Notes: generated by a model not told the origin, from the letters alone. 64,000 bases of DNA from Streptococcus anginosus subsp. whileyi MAS624 (GCF_000478925.1 NZ_AP013072.1:1280501-1344500), one strand, 5' to 3'. Positions 17,675 to 27,665 are shown, counted from the first letter of the stretch. Numbers and translations: made by a program.

Positions 17675-18976
17675 TTAAAATCTCAGGCCTTTTGGAAAAT
17701 AATTTTTCAGAATATTTCCAGTCACTTTTGCAAACCCTAAACCATTACCTTGGACAACAACTTGATACCAACCATTTGCAGTGTTCTGATGGAGATTGAC
17801 TGTCTCCCCGGCAACGTACTTTTTAAACTGCTCTTCATCAATTTCAATTATGTGCTTTACTTCACTTGGTTTTAAAGTCAGTCCCAAAGCAAAACTCGGT
17901 TCAAATCGTTTTTTCTTAAAAACACCTAGGTGCAAACCATTTCTGGCAATTTTAAGTTTCGATAGATCTGGAAGACCTAGTGGCAATAGATATAAATGTT
18001 CACCAAAAGTCTGTAACTCTCCAGTTAGCTCTATGGCAAGATGTTCTCTTTGAAACTCTTTCCACAACATCTTCTGCTCCGATGTCAAACAGCTTTTTCT
18101 TGTCTTTGTCTTTTTAGCTGACTGCTCACCACAAAAACGAAATTTTGCAACAAATTGCCCTTCCCCTTTGAAATGGTGAGGATACATGCGTGCTGTTTCC
18201 GAAAACTGAATACCAGCCACCATGCCATTGATTTTTGGAATTTCAACTAATTCAAGTGGATAATTTTCTAACAGCCAGTCAACTATTTTTTCATTTTCTT
18301 CTGGTGCCCAAGTACAAGTGGAGTAAATCAACTCACCATTCGTCGCCAACATTTTTATCGTATCTTCCAATATCTCACGTTGAAGCTGTGCACATTGAGC
18401 AGGATAAGATTCACTCCAATACTCCATTGCCTCTGGCTGCTTTCTAAACATTCCTTCACCAGAGCAAGGTGCATCTAAGACAATCAAATCAAAATAACCT
18501 TGAAAAACTTGGCTTAACCTATCAGCAGATTCATTTATCACCACAACATTTCTCGCTCCAAATCGCTCAATATTTTCTACTAACACTTTAGATCGTTTTG
18601 GATTGATTTCATTGGAAACAAGAAGGCCTGTGTTGTTCAAGTATGACAATAGATGAGTGGATTTTCCACCCGGCGCTGCTGCCAAATCAAGTACTTTCAT
18701 ATTCTGTTGTGGCGCTGCAGCTTGGGCAACCATTTGTGCAGCAGGTTCTTGTGAATAGACTAATCCTGTGACATGCTCTATTGATTTTCCAGAAACTTTT
18801 CCATAATAACCCCAGTTCGTATTTGGAATAGGATTTGGAAAAGTTTTTTGCTGCTCTTTTAATGGATTGACCCGAAAAGCGGAAACTGGCTCCTCATCGA
18901 AAGTTAGAAAAAAAGAGGGAGCCTCCTCTCCCAAAAGATTGTTGTACGTTTCTTCAAATCCTTTTGGAAAATTCAT
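17675..18976 (-). CDS. RsmF/NOL1-NOP2-sun family RNA cytosine methyltransferase
   Basis: 433-aa SAM-dependent m5C RNA methyltransferase. The N-terminal half (about 1-280) is the catalytic domain with LDLAAAPGGKST near 95-106 (SAM loop), DAPCSGEGMFRK near 166-177 and the catalytic Cys in YSTCTWAPEENE near 218-229. The C-terminal half (about 290-433) matches the extra RNA-binding region of RsmF/YebU-like proteins in Firmicutes. The target is probably 16S rRNA, but the position is not readable here. It follows the IMPase gene with no gap and ends an operon of four genes. Confidence 0.9.
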   Translation of the reverse strand: MNFPKGFEETYNNLLGEEAPSFFLTFDEEPVSAFRVNPLKEQQKTFPNPIPNTNWGYYGKVSGKSIEHVTGLVYSQEPAAQMVAQAAAPQQNMKVLDLAAAPGGKSTHLLSYLNNTGLLVSNEINPKRSKVLVENIERFGARNVVVINESADRLSQVFQGYFDLIVLDAPCSGEGMFRKQPEAMEYWSESYPAQCAQLQREILEDTIKMLATNGELIYSTCTWAPEENEKIVDWLLENYPLELVEIPKINGMVAGIQFSETARMYPHHFKGEGQFVAKFRFCGEQSAKKTKTRKSCLTSEQKMLWKEFQREHLAIELTGELQTFGEHLYLLPLGLPDLSKLKIARNGLHLGVFKKKRFEPSFALGLTLKPSEVKHIIEIDEEQFKKYVAGETVNLHQNTANGWYQVVVQGNGLGFAKVTGNILKNYFPKGLRF

Positions 18977-19750
18977 CTAATCCTCTCGCTTTCGATATAT
19001 GTATTTTTTAATTTCGTTCAATTTCATAGTTGGAATCATCATAATACCTTGATGGCTTTCATAATCAGGCTCCTCACCCTCAAATGTCAATGTCGTATAG
19101 CCTAGCTTATCTCCCATAATGGAAGCTGCAGCATAATCCCAAGGCCAAATATAGGAAATATAGGTCAACAGTTGTCCTGATAAAACCTTGCTAAAACTAA
19201 TCGCAGCACTTCCGTACACTCTAACGCCCAAGGTTTCTTTTGCCAAATCCGCAATTCCCCAATCATTGCGCTCAAAAATACCAGCATTTGATGCCATTAA
19301 AAACTGGTTTAAAGGGCGATCTTGGTAGGGAAGCAATTTCTGCTCATTGCAATAGACATCAAATTGACCACCGCCGTGATACAATTTATCTCCTATCACA
19401 TCATAAATGACACCAAATTGACCAATGCCATTTTCAAAATAAGCCAGAACAACAGCAAAATCTGCTTTTTGTGCTACAAAGTTATTCGTGCCGTCAATAG
19501 GATCAATGACCCAAACATTTCCATCTGAAATAGAATGCCGCAAGTCATTTTCCTCAGCTAAAATGTGATCCGCAGGATAAGCTTCTAAAATCCAAGTTAC
19601 TAGATTATTCTGAACTTCTTTGTCCATCTGGGTTACCAAATCAGTCGGACTGGACTTGGTCTCGATTTGCAACTGATCATTCAAATGCTCTTTGATATAA
19701 GAAGCCGCATTCAGTACGATTTGCTTGGCAAAATTAAATTTCTTTTCCAA
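18977..19750 (-). CDS. Inositol monophosphatase family protein
   Basis: 257-aa Mg-dependent phosphatase of the IMPase/SuhB family. All metal-binding motifs are intact: EEND near 67-70, [13 protein letters not shown] near 82-94 and WPWDYAAA near 204-211. The true substrate may be inositol phosphate, NADP(H) or PAP; streptococcal members have not been assigned here. It overlaps UPF0223 by 17 bases upstream and abuts the methyltransferase gene downstream. Confidence 0.9.
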   Translation of the reverse strand: MEKKFNFAKQIVLNAASYIKEHLNDQLQIETKSSPTDLVTQMDKEVQNNLVTWILEAYPADHILAEENDLRHSISDGNVWVIDPIDGTNNFVAQKADFAVVLAYFENGIGQFGVIYDVIGDKLYHGGGQFDVYCNEQKLLPYQDRPLNQFLMASNAGIFERNDWGIADLAKETLGVRVYGSAAISFSKVLSGQLLTYISYIWPWDYAAASIMGDKLGYTTLTFEGEEPDYESHQGIMMIPTMKLNEIKKYIYRKRED

Positions 19751-20027
19751 GAGAAAACGTTCCTTTCTCCTTTAGTTTTGCAGCTTGAACAGCTCGATAG
19801 AGAGAATAGCCACTCACTACTTCAAACTCACGTCCGATACGCTTTTCTTCAGCCTTGCTTGGAACAATTTTTTTGAATTGTTGATAAGATGTTAATATCT
19901 TTTCTGCTGCTATTTTCGCTTCATAAGCCTGCTCAACATCATTCAAAAAAGAAAGCACTGAAGCAAGCTCTTCAGTGCTCCACGACATGTCTAGTGGGTA
20001 ACGATAATTTTTATTCATATTATTCAA
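19734..20027 (-). CDS. UPF0223 family protein
   Basis: 97-aa helical protein of UPF0223, found only in Firmicutes. Landmarks are [27 protein letters not shown] at the N-terminus (quoted in part) and [15 protein letters not shown] near 55-69. Function unknown. Its position between an Spx-type gene and the IMPase gene, overlapping both, is conserved in streptococci and suggests co-translation. Confidence 0.85.
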   Translation of the reverse strand: MNNMNKNYRYPLDMSWSTEELASVLSFLNDVEQAYEAKIAAEKILTSYQQFKKIVPSKAEEKRIGREFEVVSGYSLYRAVQAAKLKEKGTFSLGKEI

Positions 20028-20421
20028 TCTCAGCTCTCAAAGTTGCATCGCGCAATTCTTGTTTACGATAACCACGAGGCAAAAACGCACGGATTTCGTC
20101 TTCGTTAAATCCAATTTGCATTCGCTTGTCTTCCAGAATAATCGGGCGACGTAAAAGACCTGGATTTTCCTCAATTAGACGAAGCAATTCGGAAATTGAT
20201 AAACTTTCAATATCTAAATTTAATTTTTGAAAAATTTTTGAACGAGTTGAAATAATGTCATCTGTCCCATTCTCCGTCAGAGAAAGGATATGTTGCAATT
20301 CTGGTGCAGACAGTGGACTAGTCATAATATTGTGCTCCTCAAAAGGAACTTCATGATTGGATAGCCATGCACGCGCCTTGCGACAACTTGTACAACTCGG
20401 TGATAAAAATAGTGTAACCAT
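20020..20421 (-). CDS. spx: Spx/ArsC-family regulator
   Basis: 133-aa Spx protein, which binds the RNA polymerase alpha subunit and redirects transcription under thiol stress. The redox switch CTSC at residues 10-13 is intact, as is [26 protein letters not shown] near 90-115. It leads the operon spx-UPF0223-IMPase-RNA methyltransferase. Streptococci usually have two Spx proteins (SpxA1, SpxA2); which one this is cannot be decided from sequence alone. A TATAAT box lies about 34 bases before the ATG. Confidence 0.9.
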   Translation of the reverse strand: MVTLFLSPSCTSCRKARAWLSNHEVPFEEHNIMTSPLSAPELQHILSLTENGTDDIISTRSKIFQKLNLDIESLSISELLRLIEENPGLLRRPIILEDKRMQIGFNEDEIRAFLPRGYRKQELRDATLRAEIE

Positions 20422-20454
20422 GCATTTCTCTTCTTATTATTTGTAACTGTTATC

Positions 20455-20460
20455 ATTATA
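20455..20460 (-). promoter_or_regulatory. -10 box before the spx gene
   Basis: Minus-strand TATAAT 34 bases upstream of the ATG. No convincing -35 at 16-18 bases; an upstream TTACAT is too close. Confidence 0.45.
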
Positions 20461-20542
20461 CTAAATTTTATGTAAGATTACTAGGTATTTTTACAAATTT
20501 TCTCCTATTTTTTTAGGAAAAATAAGAAGCTTAATACATGAT

Positions 20543-21478
20543 TTAGTGGTTTGCGTTTTTAGGTGTCCAATATCTTGCGATTTCCTCATCAGCCTGCAGT
20601 TGTTTGACTAGTTCGTCCACATTGTCGAATTTTACCATATCTCGGATTTTATCCAACCAAAAAATACGAATAGTATCACCGTAAATATCTTGTGAAAAAT
20701 CAAAAATATTAGCTTCAAAACGAAGTTCATCACCTTCAAAAGTGACATTTTTTCCAACGCTAGCCATTCCGCGATATATCTGCCCATCGTGCTCTACATC
20801 AACCACATAGACCCCATCTGCTGGTAAAATAACCCGATCTAGCGGAGCAAGATTTGCCGTTGGATAGCCAATCGTCCGCCCTCTTGCATTGCCATGAACG
20901 ACAATTCCTCTAGTGGATAACGAATAGCCTAACAATTGATTGCTTTCGGCGACATTTCCTGCTAGTACTGTTTCTCGAATGCGAGTTGAACTAACTTTTT
21001 CTCCATTGAAATTTACAGAAGGAACTACGATAACTTGTCCGTCAAATAGTTTCTCCAAATCTTCTGCATTGCCTCGATCTGAACCAAAGTGGTAGTCAAA
21101 TCCCGCAATGACAACTTTTGCTTTCAAACGCGAGACGTATTTTGTAAAAAATTGTTCAGCCGTATTACGAGCAAACTGGCTGGTGAAATCAATCAAATAA
21201 AGGTAGTCTACACCAAGATTTTCCATTTGCTGCAAGCGATCTTCTGGACTAGTCAAATGAAACATTAAAGAAGGCTGGTAGCGTACAAAGGCTAATTTGG
21301 GAGATTCTGGAAATGTCAGCACTGCAATCTTCAAATGCTTTTCTGCTGCCATTTTTCTCGCTTCAGCAAACAAAGCTTGATGTCCTTTATGTAACCCGTC
21401 AAAATACCCTAACACTAGAACTGTGTGTTCAATTTGCTGAATGTCTTTTTCATTTTTAATTCTAATCGTTTTCATCAT
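20543..21478 (-). CDS. ribF: Bifunctional riboflavin kinase / FAD synthetase
   Basis: 311-aa protein that makes FMN and then FAD. The N-terminal FAD synthetase domain (about 15-170) has GYFDGLHKGHQALF near 23-36 and the SSTRIRE motif near 162-168. The C-terminal flavokinase domain (about 185-310) has GNARGRTIGYPTANL near 195-210. It follows truB by 22 bases in a minus-strand pair that is widely conserved (truB-ribF). Confidence 0.94.
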   Translation of the reverse strand: MMKTIRIKNEKDIQQIEHTVLVLGYFDGLHKGHQALFAEARKMAAEKHLKIAVLTFPESPKLAFVRYQPSLMFHLTSPEDRLQQMENLGVDYLYLIDFTSQFARNTAEQFFTKYVSRLKAKVVIAGFDYHFGSDRGNAEDLEKLFDGQVIVVPSVNFNGEKVSSTRIRETVLAGNVAESNQLLGYSLSTRGIVVHGNARGRTIGYPTANLAPLDRVILPADGVYVVDVEHDGQIYRGMASVGKNVTFEGDELRFEANIFDFSQDIYGDTIRIFWLDKIRDMVKFDNVDELVKQLQADEEIARYWTPKNANH

Positions 21479-21500
21479 TTATCTATTTTATCACAAAATT

Positions 21501-22379
21501 TTAAAGAAATACTTTTCTAGGTTTATATTCTTTGTCACGCTTTTCTAAAATGGCTTGTAATTTCCCTTGATAAAAGCCAGCCACCTGTTCTGCCTTGGTA
21601 TCTATATGAATAAAGCGTCCAAATCGCACTTCTTCAACCTGCTCTTCCGTAAGGTTTACCTTAGGTAAATCTCCTATGCCAAATTCAATGGGCTGCAAAA
21701 ATGAAAAGTCTCCTTTATTCACCTTCTCATCAATTTCTGCTAAAGTCAAAGCTTCTTCCAAAGCCATGCCAGCCGCAGCAGTTCGAGTCAGTTGAGACAT
21801 GTGGGAAGCATATCCTAATTTCGCTCCTAAATCAACTGCCAACGTTCGCACATAAGTCCCCTTGCTGCATTTAACCCGAAAAGGAAAACGTGCCAAGTCG
21901 CCTTCATAGACAATAGCCCCTGTCCGCTCAAAGTTATAAATTGTCACCTGACGCTTCGGTCGCTCTACTGTCTCTCCAGATCGAGCATACTCATAGAGTT
22001 TTCGCCCATTGACCTTGACAGCCGAGTACATAGGCGGCACTTGAGTCTGCTCTCCAACCATACTAGCAATGACTTGATCCACTAAGTTTTCATCCAATAT
22101 TTCCGTCACAGGGCTGAAAGCAATCTGCTCCCCACTAGCATCCTCTGTCGTTGTTGAGCAGCCCAGGGTAATCTCCCCCTCGTAGACCTTGCCTTCCTCC
22201 TGCATAAACTCAACCAAGCGTGTCGCCTTTCCGACTGCAATGGGCAAGACACCCACCACATCTGGGTCCAAAGTACCACCATGACCGATTTTTTTAGTTC
22301 CTAAAATTTTACGCAGTTTAAAAACCGCATCATGCGAGGTCATTCCAGCTTCTTTTTTTAAATTGATAATTCCGTTCAT
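21501..22379 (-). CDS. truB: tRNA pseudouridine-55 synthase
   Basis: 292-aa enzyme that makes pseudouridine 55 in the T-loop of tRNAs. The catalytic Asp lies in [21 protein letters not shown] near 34-54; YEGEITLG and [16 protein letters not shown] are also typical. A C-terminal PUA-like region (about 235-292) is present. The ATG at 22379 follows the remnant of a GNAT/hydrolase gene, so an ancestral operon member has been lost just upstream. Confidence 0.95.
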   Translation of the reverse strand: MNGIINLKKEAGMTSHDAVFKLRKILGTKKIGHGGTLDPDVVGVLPIAVGKATRLVEFMQEEGKVYEGEITLGCSTTTEDASGEQIAFSPVTEILDENLVDQVIASMVGEQTQVPPMYSAVKVNGRKLYEYARSGETVERPKRQVTIYNFERTGAIVYEGDLARFPFRVKCSKGTYVRTLAVDLGAKLGYASHMSQLTRTAAAGMALEEALTLAEIDEKVNKGDFSFLQPIEFGIGDLPKVNLTEEQVEEVRFGRFIHIDTKAEQVAGFYQGKLQAILEKRDKEYKPRKVFL

Positions 22380-22387
22380 TGATTCCT

Positions 22388-22570
22388 TATTCTGCTAAAA
22401 ATTCTATTAGTAGTTGATTAAATTCTTTATTTCTTTCAGCCCCACAAGAGCCGTAATGAAGCTGTATTCAAACATCTAGTCAGACTAGAAACAGTCGTCG
22501 GATAGCCTAAATCTTCATAGAGGGGGAGCAAGGCTTCTATGTCTTTCAAGGTCGCTTGTCGTATCTGCAT
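22388..22570 (-). pseudogene. Chimeric remnant: GNAT acetyltransferase start joined to alpha/beta-hydrolase-like end
   Basis: ATG at 22570, with AGGAG at good spacing overlapping the DUF2130 stop region, opens a GNAT-like N-terminus (MQIRQATLKDIEALLPLYED, residues 1-20) that stops after 44 codons at 22436. In a second frame, 22388-22465 encodes YGSCGAERNKEFNQLLIEFL and a stop, resembling the end of an alpha/beta hydrolase. The middle of both genes is absent. I infer a deletion that fused two former neighbours. GNAT assignment rests on about 33 residues, the hydrolase on about 20, so the latter is tentative. Confidence 0.6.
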
Positions 22571-22579
22571 CGTTTTCTC

Positions 22580-23854
22580 CTAGTCGTTCTTCAACGCCTC
22601 AAACTTAGCTTTCATAGTTGGATTTTTGCGGGTCAGTTTCTTGACGGAGACGTCATCAAGCTTGTTGTTGGCGAGGCGCAGTTGATTATCTGATGTCTGA
22701 AGTGCCTGTTTAACTGCTTCCATTCGCTTAATGGCCTTGTCAATTTCTTCAATTGCCTTGTTAAAATTCTTAGAAGCTGAATTATAATTCTTCGCAAACG
22801 CTACTTTAAAGGTTTCTAAATCATCTTCAAAGTGGGTAATATCAATATTCTGCTCTCGAACCAGAGCCAGCTCCTGCTTATATTTCAGAGAATTGAGCGC
22901 AGCATTGCGTAAAAGTCCAATCAACTGAATGAAAAATTGAGGACGAACCACATACATTTTTTCATACTCATGGCTGATATCGACAATGCCAGTGTTGAAA
23001 TAATCATTATCTGCTTCCAGCATGCTTACCAATACAGCATACTCGCATTTCTTTTCCCTGCGGTCCTTGTCCAATTCTTTGTAAAAATCAGCGTTTTTAT
23101 GCTTCTTCTCCGTATCGTCTGCTTCATTTTTCATCTCAAACATGATAGAAATGATTTCTACTCCGTTTTCATCTTCCTCACGGAAAATGAAATCTCCTTT
23201 AGACCCTCGTGCAGAAACCTGATTATCCTTCTCAAAGTAAGCATTCGGGAATGCAAAACTGCGAACTTTGTTAAATTCGCTTTCAGCGTAATGTTCTAAA
23301 CTTTCTCCAATCGCTTTAGTAGACTGTTGTGCTTTAAAGTTCTTGTAAAATTCTACTTGTTCATTAGCTGCCTTTAGCTGAGCTTCGTAATTTTGTTTAA
23401 CAGATGCAAGGGATAATTCATTTTCTTTCTCTTGCAACAAAAGCTGGTTTTGGATTTGGTCGCGTTCTTTTTCAATATTTGTCAGCGAAGCTTGCAGCTC
23501 ATTTTGGTGTTCCAGTCTAAGACGGTCTAGTTGGGCTTGTAGCTCTACCAATTCTTTTTCTTTATCCGATAGTTTTCCAGACAAAGCCTGCTCTGTATCC
23601 TTTTTTATCAGCTCCTTTTGGGATTCAAAATTGGAAATAGTCGCCTTGAGTTCCTGGATTTCAGATTCTTTCTGACTTAAGGCCTGCTGTTGCTCATTCT
23701 GTGCCTTTTGTTTTTCTAAAGCTAATGCCTGCTCAATTCGAGTATGAATTTCCTTGTCGAATTCTGTCGTCCGTACCTGAGCCAAGAGCTCGCTGTATTG
23801 ACTTTCGTTGACTGTAAAGACTTCCCCGCAGTTGGGACATTTGATTTCGTTCAT
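22580..23854 (-). CDS. DUF2130 family protein (coiled coil, possible PD-(D/E)xK nuclease)
   Basis: 424-aa protein from ATG at 23854 (GAGGTG 4-8 bases upstream; GTG two codons earlier is the alternative). It opens with a CPNCG zinc-ribbon half (C6, C9), followed by a long coiled coil at about 40-170 rich in E, K and Q. The conserved C-terminal half has KGDFIF with D221 and, 19 residues on, FEMK with E240 and K242. That spacing resembles a PD-(D/E)xK nuclease core as in RmuC, to which the coiled coil adds similarity. Family function is unknown; the nuclease reading is my inference. It appears to be a single gene followed by a ruined one. Confidence 0.85.
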   Translation of the reverse strand: MNEIKCPNCGEVFTVNESQYSELLAQVRTTEFDKEIHTRIEQALALEKQKAQNEQQQALSQKESEIQELKATISNFESQKELIKKDTEQALSGKLSDKEKELVELQAQLDRLRLEHQNELQASLTNIEKERDQIQNQLLLQEKENELSLASVKQNYEAQLKAANEQVEFYKNFKAQQSTKAIGESLEHYAESEFNKVRSFAFPNAYFEKDNQVSARGSKGDFIFREEDENGVEIISIMFEMKNEADDTEKKHKNADFYKELDKDRREKKCEYAVLVSMLEADNDYFNTGIVDISHEYEKMYVVRPQFFIQLIGLLRNAALNSLKYKQELALVREQNIDITHFEDDLETFKVAFAKNYNSASKNFNKAIEEIDKAIKRMEAVKQALQTSDNQLRLANNKLDDVSVKKLTRKNPTMKAKFEALKND

Positions 23855-23979
23855 AGTCACCTCTTCATTGATCGTTCTTTATAACATCTTATTATACCAT
23901 TTCTTATGGTTATTTTAAATCAACAGCTTAAATATAAAAAAGACCGTTGCACATGAACAACAATCCTTTTGCTTGTAAA

Positions 23980-25719
23980 TTAAGCCTGTATTCGCCAGCT
24001 GACAGCACTGCGTCTTTCCTGAATAAATCTACTGTACAAGCCTTGTTTGGCAAGCAGCTCTCGGTGTTTTCCTTGCTCAACAATGCGTCCTTGATCAAGA
24101 ACAACAATTTGATCGGCACGTTCTACCGTTTTTAGTCGATGAGCAATCATAATAATAGTCTTATCCTTTGTCAAAGAATGAATAGCCTGCATGAGTGCTT
24201 CTTCATTTTCAGGGTCGACATTAGCTGTTGCTTCGTCCAAAATGATAATTGGAGCGTCCTTGATAATGGCACGAGCAATGGAAATCCGCTGCCGTTCCCC
24301 ACCGGAGAGACTGGCTCCGCCCTCACCAATCTTGGTCTGATACCCCTCTGGCAAAGACAGGATAAAGTCATGACAAGCAGCTTTTTTTGCAGCAGCGACA
24401 ACTTCTTCATGACTAGCGTCTGGATTTCCAAATTTAATATTATTTTCAATGGTATCTTCAAACAAATAGACCGTTTGAAAAACAAAACTAAAATTACGAA
24501 TAAGGCTGTCATAACTGTATTCTTTCACATCATGACCGTCTAAGCTAATACTGCCACTCTCTATATCCCAGAAACGAGCAATGAGATTGCAAAGAGTTGT
24601 CTTTCCAGAGCCAGAGGGTCCCACAAGAGCTGTCGTCGTCTTTTCTGGAATATCCAACGATACATCATCAATAATTTTCTTACTCTCATAGGAAAAATTG
24701 ACATGATTCAGCTTGATATTGCTGGTTTTTGGCTGCAAATCTTTTCCGCTAATATCCATTGGTTTAATCGACAAAACTTTGTTGACCATATCAACTGATA
24801 AATCAACAATGCGAAGAAGAGAAGAAAAACTGCCAACTCCATCCAGACTTTCGTAAATCATAAAAGCACTGATGAGCATCATGATACAAATCAAAAGGTT
24901 CATACTGCCTTTTAGGTAAAAGTAAATAGAGAACGCTCCCATAACCGTTCCAGTCAGCTTGGTAATTATCCCTTGCAGGGCGATATAAGGCGAGGTAACC
25001 CAAGTCAACTTTGTATCTAAGCGCCTTTTATTATCAATAGCACATGATAGCTTTTTAGCTGATGATTGAACAATATTATAGTTCTTTACTTCCGCAATCC
25101 CTTGACTGTATTCCAGTACAATTGCTACCAAATCTGTATCAGCTTGTTGTTTAGCTTCTGATACATTCCCAGCTTGCCAACGCATCAATCCATTTGGCAA
25201 GAGAAACAGTATCAATCCTGCCAACAAGATCAAACCAATTCGCCAATCGTAGATAAATACAAAAACCGTAATAATTCCTGCCGTTAGGAATCCTTCCAAC
25301 GTCATCATAACAACCCGAGTAGCAACATCTGCTAGACTTTCAAGTGTATTGGTTGTAACGCTGGTAATTTGTCCCAGACTATTTTGATTAAAATACCCCA
25401 TTGGCAGGTAGCGCATGTGTTCAGCAATTTCAATCCGCTTATGGGTACAAGTATGATAACCTGCTTCTGTCTGCAACATTGTAACTTTCAGGCTAATCAA
25501 AATATTAAGAATAACAGACAAGAGCATCATTCCAAGAGAGAGCCATACAGTCTGCATAGAAACATCATTGTTAATGATAGCCATAACAACCAATCCAATA
25601 GCTGGAATCCGAAAAGCAACGATAAAGGCTTTTAAAACCCCTAAACAAACAGAAGTATAGAATTTTTCACGATCTTCTTCCGTACAAAAATCAAAGAATT
25701 TTTTCAATGTACTAAGCAT
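23980..25719 (-). CDS. ABC transporter half (membrane plus ATPase), second partner
   Basis: 579-aa half transporter: six membrane segments within about 1-310, then an ATPase domain with Walker A GPSGSGKTT, LSGGERQR, Walker B IIILDEATANVDPENE and IAHRL. The start overlaps the end of its partner by 8 bases, so the two make a heterodimer. The DEATA..DPENE form of the Walker B/D-loop region is one I associate with IrtAB/YbtPQ-type siderophore importers, which use an exporter fold. So iron-siderophore uptake is possible; multidrug export is the alternative. No solute-binding protein is nearby. Confidence 0.88.
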   Translation of the reverse strand: MLSTLKKFFDFCTEEDREKFYTSVCLGVLKAFIVAFRIPAIGLVVMAIINNDVSMQTVWLSLGMMLLSVILNILISLKVTMLQTEAGYHTCTHKRIEIAEHMRYLPMGYFNQNSLGQITSVTTNTLESLADVATRVVMMTLEGFLTAGIITVFVFIYDWRIGLILLAGLILFLLPNGLMRWQAGNVSEAKQQADTDLVAIVLEYSQGIAEVKNYNIVQSSAKKLSCAIDNKRRLDTKLTWVTSPYIALQGIITKLTGTVMGAFSIYFYLKGSMNLLICIMMLISAFMIYESLDGVGSFSSLLRIVDLSVDMVNKVLSIKPMDISGKDLQPKTSNIKLNHVNFSYESKKIIDDVSLDIPEKTTTALVGPSGSGKTTLCNLIARFWDIESGSISLDGHDVKEYSYDSLIRNFSFVFQTVYLFEDTIENNIKFGNPDASHEEVVAAAKKAACHDFILSLPEGYQTKIGEGGASLSGGERQRISIARAIIKDAPIIILDEATANVDPENEEALMQAIHSLTKDKTIIMIAHRLKTVERADQIVVLDQGRIVEQGKHRELLAKQGLYSRFIQERRSAVSWRIQA

Positions 25720-27481
25720 CTGCCAATCCTCCTTCCGTCATTTGATCGCTATCTTTTACTGCAAGATGAGCCTGCCACATAGAAGCATAAAGCGGACAAG
25801 TCTTCTGCAAATCTGCATGTTTTCCTTTTGCCTCAATACGTCCGTCATTAACTACGACAATCTGATCTGCACTTGCAATCGTTGAAAGACGGTGAGCAAT
25901 GACCAGAAGCGTACGACCTTCTATCAAACGAGCTAAACTAGACTGAATGAGAGCTTCATTTTCAGGATCGGTATAAGCGGTTGCCTCATCCAAAATAATG
26001 ACTGGTGCGTTTTTCAGCATAGCTCGTGCAATTGCAATCCGTTGTCGTTCTCCACCAGATAAATGACCGCCGCCAGTTCCAACACGGGTCTCAAAACCAT
26101 TTTCTAAATTACTAATAAAATCATAGCAGCCGCACTTGCGAGCAATGTCAATCACTTCTTCATCCGAAGCAGCGGAATTACCCATACGAATATTTTCCAT
26201 AATCGTTTCATCAAAAAGGTAATTATCCTGTGTGACATAGGCAATCTGACGACTGTAATAATCAAGAGGTAGGTTTCGAATGTCCACGCCACCAAAGGTA
26301 ATATTACCAGAATTGACATCCCAGAAAGAAGCTAGAAGTTTAGCAATCGTAGATTTCCCTGAGCCAGAAGGGCCGACAAGAGCAGTCACTGTATCAGGCT
26401 CAATCGTTAAGGAAATACTATGCAATACTTCTTCCTCATCTGAATAACCAAAACTAACATCTATCATTTGAAGTTCTGTTCCCTTTGGAATGTCCGTTAA
26501 TTCTGTCGGACGAGGTAAATCAGGTTTTTCCAAAATAGCAATCACTTCACCAAAGATTGTCGCAATTTTCCGTAAATCATCCATATAGGAAGCCACTAAA
26601 ATAAACGGCGTCAAAAGGCTAAGAGACAGAATGATTAGTAAAATAAAGTTACTAGCTGTTAGGCTACCTTGAAGGTAAAAGAGAGTTCCAAAAGGGAGTA
26701 AGAAAAGCAAACCGGACGGTAAGAAAGCTGTAACAATGCCCATTTCAACTACGCACTTGCGCATCCATTCAATAAAGCAATCAGCTCCTTCTTTGGCAGC
26801 CTTGACAAATTTATCGTAAGAAAATTTCTCTTTTCCAAAAACCTTGATGACTTCAATCCCATTGATGTATTCTACTGCTGTATCGTTGAGTTTCTTCGTT
26901 TTCTCAACTGTATTTTCAAAATCACCTTCGCTCTTGCGTAGCATATTCCCATAAGCTAAGATAACAATCGGGATTGTCAGAAGCGAAAGCATGGTTAGGC
27001 GCCAATCAATCACCAACATGGCAATTAAGATAATAAAGGGACCAAATAGCCCGGATGTAAACTCAGGAATTAAGTGTGCCAAAGTTACTTCTGTGGCATC
27101 CACTCGCTCAACAATGATATTTTTGTAAGTTCCAGAAGATTGACTTAAAACCGTTCCCAGAGGCAATTTGGCCAATTTCTCTGTCAGACGATAGCGCATT
27201 TCTGCTAAAATCTTAAAGGTTGCTGTATGAGACAAGAGCGTCGAAATCCCGTGAAATCCCCAATGTGCTATCCATGCCAGTCCTATCCAAATGGACTGAA
27301 GGACATAAAAATTCCAATCTCGATTGCCTTGTAAGAGCTGATTGATGATATTTCCTACAAAAAAATAAGGCAAAAATCCGCATAAAACAGATAAAAAGGC
27401 AAAAACAAGACTAACAATAAAATAAAATTTGTGAAGAGAGACAAATTCCAGTATCCAAGATACAACCGACTTTTTCTTCAT
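25712..27481 (-). CDS. ABC transporter half (membrane plus ATPase), first partner
   Basis: 589-aa half transporter with six membrane segments (about 20-45, 58-80, 140-160, 165-185, 245-270, 280-300) and an ATPase domain: Walker [10 protein letters not shown], signature LSGGERQR, Walker B VIILDEATAYTDPENE, IAHRL. Both ATP sites of the pair look catalytic, unlike many heterodimeric exporters. It is the first gene of the pair, with a strong promoter and a dyad operator upstream, and a WYL regulator gene next upstream on the same strand. Confidence 0.88.
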   Translation of the reverse strand: MKKKSVVSWILEFVSLHKFYFIVSLVFAFLSVLCGFLPYFFVGNIINQLLQGNRDWNFYVLQSIWIGLAWIAHWGFHGISTLLSHTATFKILAEMRYRLTEKLAKLPLGTVLSQSSGTYKNIIVERVDATEVTLAHLIPEFTSGLFGPFIILIAMLVIDWRLTMLSLLTIPIVILAYGNMLRKSEGDFENTVEKTKKLNDTAVEYINGIEVIKVFGKEKFSYDKFVKAAKEGADCFIEWMRKCVVEMGIVTAFLPSGLLFLLPFGTLFYLQGSLTASNFILLIILSLSLLTPFILVASYMDDLRKIATIFGEVIAILEKPDLPRPTELTDIPKGTELQMIDVSFGYSDEEEVLHSISLTIEPDTVTALVGPSGSGKSTIAKLLASFWDVNSGNITFGGVDIRNLPLDYYSRQIAYVTQDNYLFDETIMENIRMGNSAASDEEVIDIARKCGCYDFISNLENGFETRVGTGGGHLSGGERQRIAIARAMLKNAPVIILDEATAYTDPENEALIQSSLARLIEGRTLLVIAHRLSTIASADQIVVVNDGRIEAKGKHADLQKTCPLYASMWQAHLAVKDSDQMTEGGLADA

Positions 27482-27565
27482 ACAAATCCCTTCTTTCTCC
27501 TAAAAAACAAATAAAGAACCCTAGTCAAACAATTCATGATATGCTGTCATTTAATTTATACTTAT

Positions 27566-27594
27566 ATTATAAATTCTGACAATTCTAATGTCAA
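27566..27594 (-). promoter_or_regulatory. Promoter and operator-like dyad of the ABC pair
   Basis: Minus-strand TTGACA, 17-base spacer, TATAAT: a near-consensus promoter. The dyad TGACA-N7-TGTCA (27577-27593) covers the spacer and part of the -35, and another TGTCA half lies at 27545-27549. A good place for repressor binding, perhaps by the adjacent WYL protein. Confidence 0.7.
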
Positions 27595-27608
27595 ACAAAA
27601 ATAAAAAA

Positions 27609-27655
27609 GTGAGACAGAAATCAGTAGTTTCGTAGAAACCTGATTTCTATCCCAC
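27609..27655 (-). terminator. Terminator after the WYL regulator gene
   Basis: 16-base stem GTGGGATAGAAATCAG/CTGATTTCTGTCTCAC (two mismatches) with an inner TTTC/GAAA pairing, followed on the minus strand by TTTTTTATTTTT. Confidence 0.85.
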
Positions 27656-27665
27656 CTCCACACAG

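Noticed and set aside
23980..24543. Frames opposite and within the second ABC half transporter
   Set aside because: They lie over the conserved ATPase motifs of the real gene and have no support of their own.
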